The notes: a model not told the origin generated them from the letters alone. A stretch of 64,000 nucleotides of DNA from Amycolatopsis sp. A133 (GCF_031082405.1 NZ_JAVHJU010000024.1:1-64000), one strand, 5' to 3'; positions 51,701-62,709 are shown, counted from the first letter of the stretch. Numbers and translations are program-made.

Positions 51701-52889
51701 CGCGCCAGCCGCTCCAGCACCGTGGCCAGCGCCGATGCGCCGGCTTCGACGTCTTCGGCCTCGGCGAACTCCTCCGGCGAGTGGCTGATCCCGGTCGGGT
51801 TGCGCACGTACAGCATCCCGGCCGGGACGAACCCGGCGAGGATCGCCGCGTCGTGACCGGCGCCCGTCGGCAGCTCCGGCGGACCGCCGAGCCAGCCGCC
51901 CAGCTCGCGGCGCAGGACGTCGTCGAACACGACGTCGTCCGAATAGGACTCCCGCGTCACGGTCACCCGGCAGCCCTCCTCCTGCGCCGCCTCCGAGGCG
52001 GCCCGGCTGATCTCGGCGACCAGTCCCGGTGTGCCGGCGCCGGGCACCCGCGCGTCCAGCCAGAGGTCCACAGTGGATGCGATGACGTTGGTCCCGCCGG
52101 GGGTCGGCACGAGCCGTCCGACGGTCGCCCGCGCGTCCGGGACCTTCGCGGCCAGCCGCCGGACGGCCGTGACCGTCGCGGCGGCGGGCAGCATCGGGTC
52201 CGCGCGGTCGGCGAGCAGCGTCGCCCCGGCGTGGTTCCCCTGGCCCGCGAAGGAAAACCGCCACCGGCCGTGGGCGATCACCGTGCTGCCGACGGCCACC
52301 GGTGCACCGAGGTCGATCAGCCCGCGGCCCTGCTCGACGTGCAGTTCGAGGAACTGCCCGATCCGGCCGAGCCGCTCGGCGTCCGGCCCCATCCGCGCCG
52401 GGTCGACACCCGCCTTCCCGGCCGCTTCGGCGAACGTCACGCCGTCGGCGTCCCGCAGGCCCCGCGCCTTGTCGGGGTCGATGGTGCCGGTGAGCAGCCG
52501 CGAGCCCAGGCAGGGAACGCCGAAGCGGCCGCCCTCCTCCTCGGCGAATACGACAACGGCGAGCGGACGGCGTGGCCGGAATCCCTTGGCCTGCAGTGCT
52601 TCGACGGCGGCCAGCGCGCTCACCACTCCCAGCGGGCCGTCGAACGCGCCGCCGCCCGGCACCGAGTCGAGGTGGCTGCCGGTGACCACGGCGTTGCGGC
52701 CCGGCGGCCCCCACCACGCCCAGACGTTGCCGTTGCGGTCGGTCTCGACGTCGAGCCCGAGCCCCAGCGCGCGCTCGACGAACCACTCGCGCAGGTCGTG
52801 CTCGGGCGCGTCGAAGGCGTGCCGCGAATAGCCGCCGCGCTTCGGGTCGCGCCCGACGTCGTCGATCTCGGCCAAGAGCCCCGAGGCGC

Positions 52890-52893
<4 letters not shown>
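51697..52893 (-). CDS. M20-family amidohydrolase in the hut operon (allantoate/carbamoyl-amino-acid hydrolase type)
   Basis: 398 residues. Dinuclear metal site residues appear in GSHLDSVPGGGAFDGPLGV, EEEGGRFGVPCLGS, FLELHVEQG and GISHSPEEFAEAED, the pattern of AllC/HyuC-type M20 enzymes, with the FSFAGQGNHAGATL dimerisation segment. By position between hutU and hutF, with GTGA and ATGA overlaps on both sides, it most likely removes the formyl group from N-formylglutamate in place of HutG. Annotation as allantoate amidohydrolase from similarity alone would be misleading, as no other purine-breakdown gene is present. Confidence 0.9.
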
Positions 52894-54542
<1,649 letters not shown>

Positions 54543-54544
54543 TC

Positions 54545-56071
54545 TCAGACCTCCAGACGGGCGGCGTCGAGGACGGCGCCGGAGCGGACGAGTTCTTCGG
54601 CAGCAGCGATTTCGGGTGCCAGGTGCCGGTCCGGGCCGGGACCCGCGACCTTCGTGCGGAGCAGGTCCCGGACCCGGCCGGTGACCGGCGACGGCTCCAG
54701 CGGCGCCCGGAAGTCCAGCGCACGGGCCGCCGTCAGCAGCTCGATCGCGAGGACCGTGGTCAGGCCGTCGACGGCCTTGCGCAGCTTCCGCGCGGCCGAC
54801 CAGCCCATCGAGACGTGGTCCTCCTGCATGGCGCTGCTCGGAATCGAGTCGACCGACGCCGGCACGGCGAGCCGCTTGAGCTCGCTGACCACGGCGGCCT
54901 GCGTGTACTGGGCGATCATGTGGCCGGAGTCGACGCCGGGGTCGTCGGCGAGGAACGGCGGCAGGCCGTGTGAGCGGGTCTTGTCGAGCATCCGGTCGGT
55001 GCGGCGCTCGGCGATGCTGGCGACGTCGGCGACCGGGATGGCCAGGAAGTCCAGCACGTAGGCGACGGGCGCGCCGTGGAAGTTGCCGTTGGACTCGACG
55101 CGGCCGTCGGCGAGGACGACGGGGTTGTCCACAGCGGACATCAGCTCGCGCTCGCCGACGAGTTCGGCGTGCGCGAGGCTGTCGCGCGCGGCGCCGTGGA
55201 CCTGCGGGGCGCAGCGCAGCGAATAGGCGTCCTGGACGCGGTTGCAGTCCGGGCCGCGGTGGCTTTCGACGATCTTCGAGCCCTGCAGCGCCTGCCACAT
55301 CCGCGCCGCCGACGTCGCCTGCCCGGGGTGCGGGCGCAGGGCCTGGAGGTCGGCGGCGAACGCGCGGTCCGTGCCGAGCAGGGCTTCGACGCTCATCGCG
55401 GCGGTGAGGTCCGCGATGTCGAAGAGCCGGTGCAGGTCGGCGGCGGCGAGCAGGAGCATGCCGAGCATGCCGTCGGTGCCGTTGGTGAGGGCGAGCCCCT
55501 CCTTCTCGGCGAGGACGACCGGCTCGATCCCGGTCTGCCGCAACGCCTCCGCGGCGGGCTTCAGGTGACCGGCGTGGAGCACTTCGCCTTCGCCCATGAG
55601 CGCCAGCGCGACGGCGGCCAAGGGGGCGAGGTCGCCGGAGCAGCCGAGCGAGCCGTACTCGTGGACGATCGGCGTGATGTCGGCGTTGAGCAGGGCCGCA
55701 AGCGTTTGCGCGGTACCCGGCCGGACGCCGGTGTAGCCGCTGGCGAGGGTCCGCAGCCGCAGCAGCATCAGCGCGCGGACGACCTCGGGCTCGACGGCGG
55801 GCCCGGCGCCGGCGGCGTGCGAGCGGATCAGGCTGCGCTGCAGCGCGGTCCGGCTCTCGACCGGGATGTGACGGGTGGCGAGCGCGCCGAAGCCGGTCGA
55901 GACGCCGTACGTCGGCGTGACGGCGTGGGCGAGGTTTTCGATGTGCTGACGGGTCGCGGCGAGGTTCTTCTCGGCGGCGTCCGTGAGCGCGACGGGCGCG
56001 TGGCCGCGGACGACGTCGACGACCTGGGCGGCGGTCAGCGGTTCCGGGCCCAGGAGCACTTTTTCCGGCAT
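54545..56071 (-). CDS. hutH: Histidine ammonia-lyase
   Basis: 508 residues; deaminates histidine to urocanate. The MIO prosthetic group should form from the triad in SLGCSGDLAPL, here Cys144-Ser145-Gly146 rather than the more usual Ala-Ser-Gly. TYGVSTGFGALATRHI, NGTDGMLGMLL and QEDHVSMGWSAARKL are family motifs. ATG at 56071 is preferred; an upstream TTG with AAGGA is possible. First gene of the operon, divergent from the IclR regulator. Confidence 0.95.
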   Translation of the reverse strand: MPEKVLLGPEPLTAAQVVDVVRGHAPVALTDAAEKNLAATRQHIENLAHAVTPTYGVSTGFGALATRHIPVESRTALQRSLIRSHAAGAGPAVEPEVVRALMLLRLRTLASGYTGVRPGTAQTLAALLNADITPIVHEYGSLGCSGDLAPLAAVALALMGEGEVLHAGHLKPAAEALRQTGIEPVVLAEKEGLALTNGTDGMLGMLLLAAADLHRLFDIADLTAAMSVEALLGTDRAFAADLQALRPHPGQATSAARMWQALQGSKIVESHRGPDCNRVQDAYSLRCAPQVHGAARDSLAHAELVGERELMSAVDNPVVLADGRVESNGNFHGAPVAYVLDFLAIPVADVASIAERRTDRMLDKTRSHGLPPFLADDPGVDSGHMIAQYTQAAVVSELKRLAVPASVDSIPSSAMQEDHVSMGWSAARKLRKAVDGLTTVLAIELLTAARALDFRAPLEPSPVTGRVRDLLRTKVAGPGPDRHLAPEIAAAEELVRSGAVLDAARLEV

Positions 56072-56124
56072 GGCCTCATTGGACAACGTCCTTCCCGCTG
56101 GTGGGCTGCCTCAACGAGTGGTTC

Positions 56125-56142
56125 CGTCTGGTATCCCAGACG
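56125..56142. promoter_or_regulatory. Inverted repeat in the hutH/iclR divergent promoter, likely operator
   Basis: CGTCTGG, four bases, CCAGACG: a perfect 7-bp inverted repeat ending one base before the TAGGCT -10 box (56144-56149) of the regulator gene. It is 54 bp from the hutH start, so it could serve both promoters. Confidence 0.55.
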
Positions 56143-56155
56143 TTAGGCTCGGGCC

Positions 56156-56938
56156 ATGGGCGACAGCAGCGAGGTTCCGGCGCTGCGCCGCGGCCTGGCG
56201 GTGCTGCGGCTGCTGGCGACGCGCCCGGGGCCGGTGACCGCGGCGGCGATCGCGCGCGAGGCGAACCTCCCCCGCTCGACCGCCTACCACCTGCTCAACG
56301 AGCTCGAGGCGGCCGGTTTTGTCGTCCACCTGCCCGCGGAACGCCGCTACGGCCTGGGCATCGCGGCGTTCGAACTGGGCTCGGCCTACCTGCGCCACGA
56401 CCCCCTGGAGCGCCTGGCCGGGCCGTTGCTGCGCAAGCTCGTCGACCGCGTCGGGCACACCGCCCACCTGGGCGTCCTGCACGGCAACGAGTCGCTGTAC
56501 CTGATCAAGGAACGCCCGGCCCGCCCCGAGACGCTGGTGACGGAGGTCGGTGTCCGGCTGCCGGCCCAGCTGACGGCGTCCGGCCGGGCGATCCTGCGGC
56601 ACCTGCCGTCCCCGCACGTCCGCGCGCTCTTCCCCACGGCGACGGCGTTCGTGCTCCGCACCGGCCGCGGCCCGCGCACGCTGGCCGAGCTGCGCCGCAC
56701 CCTCACCGCGGAACGCCGGCTCGGCTGGTCGGTCGAGGACGGCCACGTCACGGACGGCTTCGCGTCGGTGGCCTGCCCGGTCTTCGACCACGGCGCCCGC
56801 CCGCTGGCCGCGATCAGCGTCACCCTTCGCCACCACTGCGCCGCGGAGCCGTGCGCGCAGACGTGGCCGGATCTCGCCGCGGAAGCCGCGGCGACGGCGG
56901 CCGAGCTGACCACCCGGATCGGCGGCCACCCGGGCTGA
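56156..56938 (+). CDS. IclR-family regulator of the hut operon
   Basis: 260 residues. Winged helix at residues 5-65 (LRRGLAVLRLLATRPGPVTAAAIAREANLPRSTAYHLLNELEAAGFV) and IclR effector domain with HTAHLGVLHGNESLYLIKE and LTASGRAILRHLP. TAGGCT six bases before the ATG with no ribosome site suggests a leaderless message. Divergent from hutH across 84 bp, so it is the probable hut regulator, responding to histidine or urocanate. Confidence 0.92.
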   Translation: MGDSSEVPALRRGLAVLRLLATRPGPVTAAAIAREANLPRSTAYHLLNELEAAGFVVHLPAERRYGLGIAAFELGSAYLRHDPLERLAGPLLRKLVDRVGHTAHLGVLHGNESLYLIKERPARPETLVTEVGVRLPAQLTASGRAILRHLPSPHVRALFPTATAFVLRTGRGPRTLAELRRTLTAERRLGWSVEDGHVTDGFASVACPVFDHGARPLAAISVTLRHHCAAEPCAQTWPDLAAEAAATAAELTTRIGGHPG

Positions 56939-57061
56939 CGGCCGTCGCGGGCCGTCCGGGCGCCGGGGCTGGTGCGAACGGGGCAACTGTCACCGAACGG
57001 CTCGATTCCGCTCCACTCGGTTATTACCGTTGCTGAACAGCGGTATCGAGGGGCGCCAGCG

Positions 57062-58279
57062 ATGGACGACGCACGCGTGACGAGGGTGGGTTTCGGCGCG
57101 GTGCTCGCCGTCGCCGAGTTCCGGGCGATGTGGGCCGCGGAGCTGCTGTCCATCTGCGGCGACCAGCTCGCCAGGGTCGCGCTCGCCGTGCTCGTCTTCC
57201 AGCGCACGTCCTCGGCCGCGTTGACCGGCCTGACCTACGCCTTGACGTACGTGCCTTCCCTGCTCGGCGGCATCCTGCTGGCCGGTGCAGGCGATCGGTG
57301 GCCGCGCCGGGACGTGATGGTCGCGGCCGACCTGGCCCGGGCCGCGCTGGTCGCGGTCATCGCGATCCCCGGCGTCCCGCTGTGGGTGCTGTGCGTGCTG
57401 GTCGCGGTGATGACGGCGCTCGGCGGGCCGTTCAAGGCGGCGCAGCAGGCGCTGCTGCCGACGGTCCTGGAAGGCGAGCAGTACCTCGTCGGGATGGCCC
57501 TGCGGAACGTGACGATCCAGGCCGCGCAGCTGGCCGGGTTCGCCGGGGGCGGCGCGCTGATCGCCGCGCTCGCGCCGTCGGCGGCTCTGGCCCTGGACGC
57601 GGCGACGTTCCTGCTCTCGGCGTTGTTCCTGGTCACCGGCGTCCGGCGGCGCGCGGCGATCGCGCAGGCGGTCCGGCCCGCCTGGCTGTCGACGACCGGC
57701 GCGGGCATCCGGCTGATCTGGCGCGACCCGGCGCTGCGGACGCTGGTCGCCCTCAACTGGTTGGCCGGGTTCTACGTGGTGCCGGAGGCGCTGGCCGCGC
57801 CGTACGCGGCCGGGATCGGCGCGGGCGCGACGCTGGTGGGGCTGCTCATGGCGGCCGACCCGGCGGGCAGCGTGCTCGGCGGGTTCGTGTTCGGCAAGGC
57901 GGTCCCGGAACGCGTCCAGCTGCGGGTGCTCGGGCTGCTCGGGATCGCGGCGGGACTGCCGCTGGTGCTGTTCCTGTTCCGGCCGGGGCTGGTGGTGTCG
58001 GTGGTGCTGCTGGCGGCGTCCGGGCTGCTGGCCACCGGCTACAACATCCAGGGCACGGTGTCGTTCATGCGGCGGGTGCCGGACGAGCACCGCGCGCAGT
58101 GCGCCGGGGTGAACTCGGCGGGCCTGATCACCGTGCAGGGGGTCGGCGCGGCCGCGGCGGGTGTGCTGGCCGACGTACTGAGCCCGGCGCACACCATCGC
58201 GGCGGCCGGGGCGGCGGGTGCCGTGGTGGCCGTGCCGATCGCGAGGGCGTGGCGCCGGGTCGGGCTGGAGGATCGATGA
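57062..58279 (+). CDS. MFS transporter
   Basis: 405 residues, about twelve membrane helices, of the enterobactin-exporter/MFS_3 group. Opening FRAMWAAELLSICGDQLARVALAVLVFQRT and loop GDRWPRRDVMVAADLARA (motif A) are typical. Likely a drug or metabolite exporter; no partner or regulator beside it. A clear ribosome site is absent (GGGGCGCC before the ATG). Confidence 0.88.
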   Translation: MDDARVTRVGFGAVLAVAEFRAMWAAELLSICGDQLARVALAVLVFQRTSSAALTGLTYALTYVPSLLGGILLAGAGDRWPRRDVMVAADLARAALVAVIAIPGVPLWVLCVLVAVMTALGGPFKAAQQALLPTVLEGEQYLVGMALRNVTIQAAQLAGFAGGGALIAALAPSAALALDAATFLLSALFLVTGVRRRAAIAQAVRPAWLSTTGAGIRLIWRDPALRTLVALNWLAGFYVVPEALAAPYAAGIGAGATLVGLLMAADPAGSVLGGFVFGKAVPERVQLRVLGLLGIAAGLPLVLFLFRPGLVVSVVLLAASGLLATGYNIQGTVSFMRRVPDEHRAQCAGVNSAGLITVQGVGAAAAGVLADVLSPAHTIAAAGAAGAVVAVPIARAWRRVGLEDR

Positions 58280-58358
58280 CCTCAGTTGTCGCGTCCACAC
58301 ATGGTGCGCCTCCCTTCACCACGCCGGGCCGGACCGGCTCCGTCACCGGCCGGACACC

Positions 58359-59657
58359 ATGAGTATGCGGACCGGGAGCGGGATCCCGCGCACTGTGCCG
58401 CGTTTTCGTGACGTCCTCGTGGCACCGCGGCGCTGGGCGCTGTGGCGGCAGGGGCCGCGGGTGATCGTCTACTGCCTGCTGAGCGAGGTGGTGGCGGTGG
58501 TGCTGACGCTGCGCCCGTCCCCGATCGCCGTGGACCGCCGCACGGTCGGGATCCTCGTGGTGCTGCTGGTCCTCGGGGTGGCGCAGTCGGAAACGGGACG
58601 GCGCGTGGAGCGGATCCGCCGTCGCGTGTCGGGTACGCCGCACATCAACATGACGTCGGTCTGGACGTTCGCCGGGGTCCTGCTGCTGCCCCCGCTGCTG
58701 CTGGCGGTGCTGGTCGGCGGCCTGTACGCGCACTTGGCGGTCCGCAGCTGGTACCGCTTGCAGCGGGTGCCGGCGTCCCGCACGGTCAGCAACGCGGCGA
58801 TCATCGTGCTCTCGTGTTTCGCGGCCCAGTCGGTGCTGCGGGTTTCGGGCGTCTCCGACGTCCGTTCGGCGATGACCCACGGCTGGGGCGGGACGTGCGC
58901 GATCGCGGCGGCGGGAGTGACGTTCTTCGCGGTGAACGCCCTGCTGGTGCTGCCGGCGCGCCGGGAAATCGGCCGGACGCCGGAGGCCTTGTTCGGTACG
59001 TGGTCGGACAACGGCCTGGAGGTGGCGACGCTCTGCCTGGGGGCGTTGAACGCGCTGGCCCTGGCGATTTTGCCGGGTCTGGTGGTGCTGGTGTTCCCGC
59101 CGTTGCTGCTGTTGCACCGGACGGTGCTGGTGAAGCAGCTGGAGGTGGCGGCTCACCGCGACGAGAAGACGGGGCTGTACAACACGAGCGGCTGGCACGT
59201 GCTGGCGGAGCGGACGCTGGCGGCCGCGGCGCGTCAGCGGGGCACGTTCGGGTTGCTGATGCTGGACCTGGACCACTTCAAGCAGGTGAACGACACGTAC
59301 GGGCACCTGGCGGGCGACGCCGTGCTGAGGGCGGTGGCCCAGTCGATCATCTCGGCGGTCCGCGGCCGGGGCGACGCGGTGGGCCGCTTCGGCGGCGAAG
59401 AGTTCGTCGTCCTGCTGCCGGGTATCACGCAGCCGGACATCGGCGCCGTGGCGGAGCGCATCCGCCGGGCGATCAGCTCGTTGCAGGTCCCGGCGGGCCA
59501 GTTGTCGATCACCGGCCTGTCGGTCTCGATCGGTATCGCCGTGTACCCGGCAGCGGGCACGTCGTTACAGCGCCTGCTGGACGCGGCGGACACGGCGCTC
59601 TACCACGCGAAAGCGACAGGCCGGAACAAAGTGGTCCACGTAGCGGACCTGGTGTGA
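58359..59657 (+). CDS. Membrane-bound diguanylate cyclase (GGDEF)
   Basis: 432 residues. Six to seven hydrophobic helices (residues 30-265) precede a GGDEF domain with DEKTGLYNTSGWHVLAERTL, LMLDLDHFKQVNDTYGHLAGD and the active-site GGEEF. It makes cyclic di-GMP in response to an unknown signal sensed in the membrane domain. No RxxD inhibitory site is evident at the usual place. The start could be ATG 58359 or 58365. Confidence 0.9.
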   Translation: MSMRTGSGIPRTVPRFRDVLVAPRRWALWRQGPRVIVYCLLSEVVAVVLTLRPSPIAVDRRTVGILVVLLVLGVAQSETGRRVERIRRRVSGTPHINMTSVWTFAGVLLLPPLLLAVLVGGLYAHLAVRSWYRLQRVPASRTVSNAAIIVLSCFAAQSVLRVSGVSDVRSAMTHGWGGTCAIAAAGVTFFAVNALLVLPARREIGRTPEALFGTWSDNGLEVATLCLGALNALALAILPGLVVLVFPPLLLLHRTVLVKQLEVAAHRDEKTGLYNTSGWHVLAERTLAAAARQRGTFGLLMLDLDHFKQVNDTYGHLAGDAVLRAVAQSIISAVRGRGDAVGRFGGEEFVVLLPGITQPDIGAVAERIRRAISSLQVPAGQLSITGLSVSIGIAVYPAAGTSLQRLLDAADTALYHAKATGRNKVVHVADLV

Positions 59658-59661
59658 GGGG

Positions 59662-59871
59662 TCAGGCGGTCCGCTGCCGCCGCCCGGCGTCGAGGCCGAG
59701 CATCGCGAGCAGTTCGGTGCAGTCGCGGACGTCCGAGGAGTGCCCGGCAACGGTGAGGACGGCGCGATCGTTCTGTTCGCCCAGCCGCACCGCCTCTTCA
59801 GCCCGGATAACGCCCATCCGGCTGTCTTCATCGTTGGCAAGCGAGCTGCCACTACGTCGGGCCCAGGTCAT
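59662..59871 (-). CDS. Small hypothetical protein
   Basis: 69 residues from the ATG ending at 59871, preceded by AGGTGG. A Ser/Arg start is followed by IRAEEAVRLGEQNDRAVLTVAGHSSDVRDCTELLAMLGLDAGRR, a helix-strand-helix pattern. No family recognised. Third-position GC and the clean convergent end five bases from the GGDEF stop support coding; a shorter form from 59817 is possible. Confidence 0.5.
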   Translation of the reverse strand: MTWARRSGSSLANDEDSRMGVIRAEEAVRLGEQNDRAVLTVAGHSSDVRDCTELLAMLGLDAGRRQRTA

Positions 59872-60017
59872 CTGGCCACCTACTTCCGACCCCACGGGTG
59901 CGGAGCCATGGTCGGACCCCAATCATGACATTGACACGAATTTCACCCACAAGTGGCCCCCACCACAACAAGATCAAAAACCTCCAACCCCAGGCCAGAG
60001 CCCTAACCCGGACTAAG

Positions 60018-60240
60018 AGGTGACCCACACAGAGCAACGGAGAGCTCGGGCCGGCAGGTGACCTACACAGGACGAACCCAAGCTGGGAGGTGACCCACAC
60101 AGGAGGCGAACCCGGGCTGGGAGGTGGGCCACACGGGAGGCGAGCTTGGGCTGGGAGGCGACCCACACAGGGCGAACCCGGACTGGGAGGTGACCCACAC
60201 GGGAGGCGACCTCGGGCTGGGAGGCGACCCACACAGGGGG
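60018..60240. repeat. Minisatellite: seven 32-38-bp tandem units
   Basis: Units begin AGG(T/C)GACCCACACAGG and end CGGGCTGGG, starting at 60018, 60056, 60088, 60122, 60156, 60188 and 60222. Later units are closest to each other. It lies in about 480 bp of non-coding DNA between the small gene and ssrA. 59872-60017 has no feature I can support, and 60241-60310 holds G/C-run hairpins. Open frames on both strands here are by-products of the repeat. Confidence 0.8.
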
Positions 60241-60310
60241 GGTCCAGGGGGGCGAAGCCCCCTTGGCGGGGGCTTGGGGGTCCGACCCCCAAAAAGCACC
60301 CGAGAACGAA

Positions 60311-60346
60311 GAGAAGGCCCAGCCCCGAAGGGGCGTGGGCCTTCTC
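60311..60346 (-). terminator. ssrA terminator
   Basis: GAGAAGGCCC pairs with GGGCCTTCTC around an inner CCCC/GGGG stem. On the minus strand it starts five bases after the tmRNA 3' end and is followed by a T run (GCTTTTTGG). Confidence 0.85.
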
Positions 60347-60350
60347 GAAG

Positions 60351-60715
60351 TGGAGGTGCCGGGAATTGAACCCGGGTCCTCTGGCGTCTCGACAGGGCTT
60401 CTCCGTGCGCAGTCCGCTACGTCTCTACTTGGCTCCCTCAATCACGCGAACAAGCTGAGGTGACGAGCCCAGCCACTGTTTGCTTCGCGGCTGTTCCCCG
60501 TGGCCGGGACAGCCGCTGAGCCTCCTAGCTGATGCCGGTACCCGGGTCGGAGGCGAACCCGGGCCGACAGAGTCGCACTCGCTCAGGCGGCGAGGGCGAA
60601 CTCGCGCTGACTGGAGTCGGCGCTTATTGGTTTGCGATGACGCTTACGGTGGTCTCTCGCCTGCACCGGCACGCTTCCCCTGAATCAACGTCCAAAGTCG
60701 AAACCGTTCACCCCC
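60351..60715 (-). ncRNA. ssrA: Transfer-messenger RNA (tmRNA)
   Basis: About 365 nt. The 5' end GGGGGUGAACGGUUUCGACUUUGG pairs with the 3' end CACCUCC plus discriminator A; CCA is not encoded. The 3' tRNA-like T arm reads GGGUUCAAUUCCC. The tag frame opens at a GCC resume codon after AACCAAUAAGC and reads ADSSQREFALAA, then stops. This rescues stalled ribosomes and marks products for proteolysis; SmpB is not encoded in the window. Confidence 0.97.
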
Positions 60716-60868
60716 TTGTCGGGATCACAACCTGTTCATCATAACGCCCTCCGCCACTCCTTTGCTCCGGGTGGGGTGGGGTCAGCCCTACCGCCGGGAT
60801 GCCCGCTCGCACCATGTCGGCCGCGGCTTGCAGGCGCGATGCTGGTGTCCGATGAAGGGAGCGCGGTC

Positions 60869-61543
60869 ATGGTGAGCGAGAGGCGGGATCCGCCGTTCGG
60901 TGGTTCGGTGGTGTTCTTGCTGATGAACCTGCCGCTGGGGGTGCTGGCGTTCGGGTTCTTGACGGCGTTCGTCTCGGCCGGGGTGGGGACCGCGGTGGTG
61001 TGGGTGGGGGTGGGTTTGCTCGCGCTGGTGGTGCTGGCCGTGCGGGGGGCGGCGCGGGTGGAGCGGGCGCGGGTCTACGCGCTGCTGGACCGGTACATCG
61101 ATCTTCCGTACCTGCCGCTGCCGGCGGGCAAGCAGGTAACGCGGTGGAAGGCGCGGCTGAAGGACCCGTCGACCTGGCGGGACCTGGCCTACTTCGCGCT
61201 CCTGTTCCCGGTGGGGCTGGTCGAGTTCGTGCTGGTGACGACGTTCTGGGCGACGAGCCTGGCGCTCGTGGGGCTGCCGGTCTACTTCCGGTGGCTGCCG
61301 GGCGGCGAGTACCACTTCCCGGCTTGGGAGGTGCCGTGGCTGACCGTGGACTCGACGGTGGAAGCGCTACCGTGGGCGGCGCTGGGGGTGTTGTTCGTCG
61401 CGTTGTCGGTGGCGCTGACCAAGGCACTGGCGGGCACGCACGCCCGGCTGGCCGGCGCGCTGCTGGGGCCGACGGTGGCGCAGCGCCGCCGGATGGAGCG
61501 CTGGTGGGAAGACGCGGAAGAAAAGAACCTGGTGGCGGGATGA
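60869..61543 (+). CDS. Putative sensor-domain membrane protein, coupled to a histidine kinase
   Basis: 224 residues, four membrane helices: VVFLLMNLPLGVLAFGFLTAFVSAGVG and following in the first 55 residues, then a conserved DPSTWRDLAYFALLFPVGLVEFVLVTTFW block and a last helix near residue 175. This is the Sensor (PF13796-like) domain usually fused to NarL-type kinases; here it is a separate gene whose stop overlaps the kinase start. The kinase has its own copy of the same block, so this is a duplicated sensor. GAAGGGAG precedes the ATG. Confidence 0.83.
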   Translation: MVSERRDPPFGGSVVFLLMNLPLGVLAFGFLTAFVSAGVGTAVVWVGVGLLALVVLAVRGAARVERARVYALLDRYIDLPYLPLPAGKQVTRWKARLKDPSTWRDLAYFALLFPVGLVEFVLVTTFWATSLALVGLPVYFRWLPGGEYHFPAWEVPWLTVDSTVEALPWAALGVLFVALSVALTKALAGTHARLAGALLGPTVAQRRRMERWWEDAEEKNLVAG

Positions 61544-62670
61544 GCGACGCGCAACAGCTGGAACACCCGCGGCCGCACCCGGCTCGCACGATCGTGTACA
61601 TGATCGTCAGCTTCGTTATCCGGCTCCTGCAGTTCGTGCTGATCGTGGTCGGCATCGCGGTGGGGGTGTCCACGGCGGTGATCTGGGTCGGGTTCCCGAT
61701 CCTGCTGGCGACGACGAGCTTCGTCCGCTGGTCGGGCGACGTCGAGCGCAGCTGGGCGGGCAGGATGCTGAGCGTGCCGCTGCCGCCGGTGCAGCGCCGC
61801 CCGCTCGAGGGGCTGACGCTGCTGCGGCGGTGGGTCACCCGGCTGAGCGACCCGACGACGTGGCGGGACCTGGCCTACCTGATGGCGGCGTTCCCGCTGG
61901 CGTGCGCGGAGCTCGTGATCGCGCTGGCGTCGATCGTGCTGCTGCCCATGGCGATCTGGGTGACGCCGTGGCTGGGCTACCTGCACGGCGAACTGGCGCT
62001 GGCGCTGCTCGGTCAGGACCGCACGAAGCGGCTGGAGCAGAAGGCCGAGCGGCTGCAGGCGTCCCGGGCCCGCGGGGTCGACGCGGCCGAAGCCGAACGC
62101 CGTCGCATCGAGCGTGACCTGCACGACGGCGCGCAGCAGCGGCTGGTGGCCGTCGCGATGAGCCTCGGGCGCGCGAAGTCGAAGTTCGACCAGGATCCGC
62201 AGGCGGTGCGCGAGCTGATCGACGAGGCGCATTCGGACGCGAAGCTGGCGGTGTCGGAGCTGCGGGACCTGGCGCGCGGCATCTACCCGGCCGTGCTCGG
62301 CGACCGGGGGCTGGACGCGGCGCTGTCGGCGCAGGCGGCGAAGTCGCCGATTCCGGTGGACGTCTCGGTGGACGTCGACCCGCGGCCGCCGGCGGCGGTG
62401 GAGACGACGGCGTACTTCATCGTCGGCGAGACGCTGACGAACATCGCGAAGCACTCCGGAGCGACCGAAGCGGGCGTGAAGGTGTGGCGGACCGACGACC
62501 ACGTGGTCGTCGAGATCATCGACAACGGTCACGGCGGCGCGGAAGTGCGCCCGGGCGGTGGGCTGGCCGGCCTGGCCGACCGGGCCGCGACGATCGACGG
62601 CGTGATCACCGTGGTCAGCCCCGTGGGCGGGCCGACCGTGATCCGGGCGGACCTCCCCTGCCAGTGGTGA
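61540..62670 (+). CDS. NarL-type sensor histidine kinase
   Basis: 376 residues. The N-terminal sensor domain has four helices and the block DPTTWRDLAYLMAAFPLACAELVIAL. A coiled linker leads to the HisKA_3 motif ERRRIERDLHDGAQQRLVAVAMSLGRAKSKF, with phosphoacceptor His in DLHDG, and the HATPase segments GETLTNIAKHSGATEAGVKVW, DNGHGG and GGLAGLADRAATIDG. Starts in an ATGA overlap with the sensor gene and is followed after 39 bp by its response regulator. Confidence 0.94.
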   Translation: MSDAQQLEHPRPHPARTIVYMIVSFVIRLLQFVLIVVGIAVGVSTAVIWVGFPILLATTSFVRWSGDVERSWAGRMLSVPLPPVQRRPLEGLTLLRRWVTRLSDPTTWRDLAYLMAAFPLACAELVIALASIVLLPMAIWVTPWLGYLHGELALALLGQDRTKRLEQKAERLQASRARGVDAAEAERRRIERDLHDGAQQRLVAVAMSLGRAKSKFDQDPQAVRELIDEAHSDAKLAVSELRDLARGIYPAVLGDRGLDAALSAQAAKSPIPVDVSVDVDPRPPAAVETTAYFIVGETLTNIAKHSGATEAGVKVWRTDDHVVVEIIDNGHGGAEVRPGGGLAGLADRAATIDGVITVVSPVGGPTVIRADLPCQW

Positions 62671-62709
62671 ATAGGCTGGACCCCGTTCATCCACGAGCTT
62701 GGGGGCCGG

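Noticed and set aside
60018..60240. CRISPR array
   Set aside because: The 32-38-bp units are continuous tandem repeats without unique spacers of constant length, and no cas gene is near.
60351..60400. A tRNA gene suggested by the T-arm GGGTTCAATTCCC
   Set aside because: There is no anticodon arm; the segment is the 3' tRNA-like part of ssrA, which pairs with 60709-60715.
59852..60441. Open frames through the minisatellite on both strands
   Set aside because: They are repetitive Gly/Pro/Arg/Ser strings that exist in several frames at once because the repeat lacks stops; there is no ribosome site.
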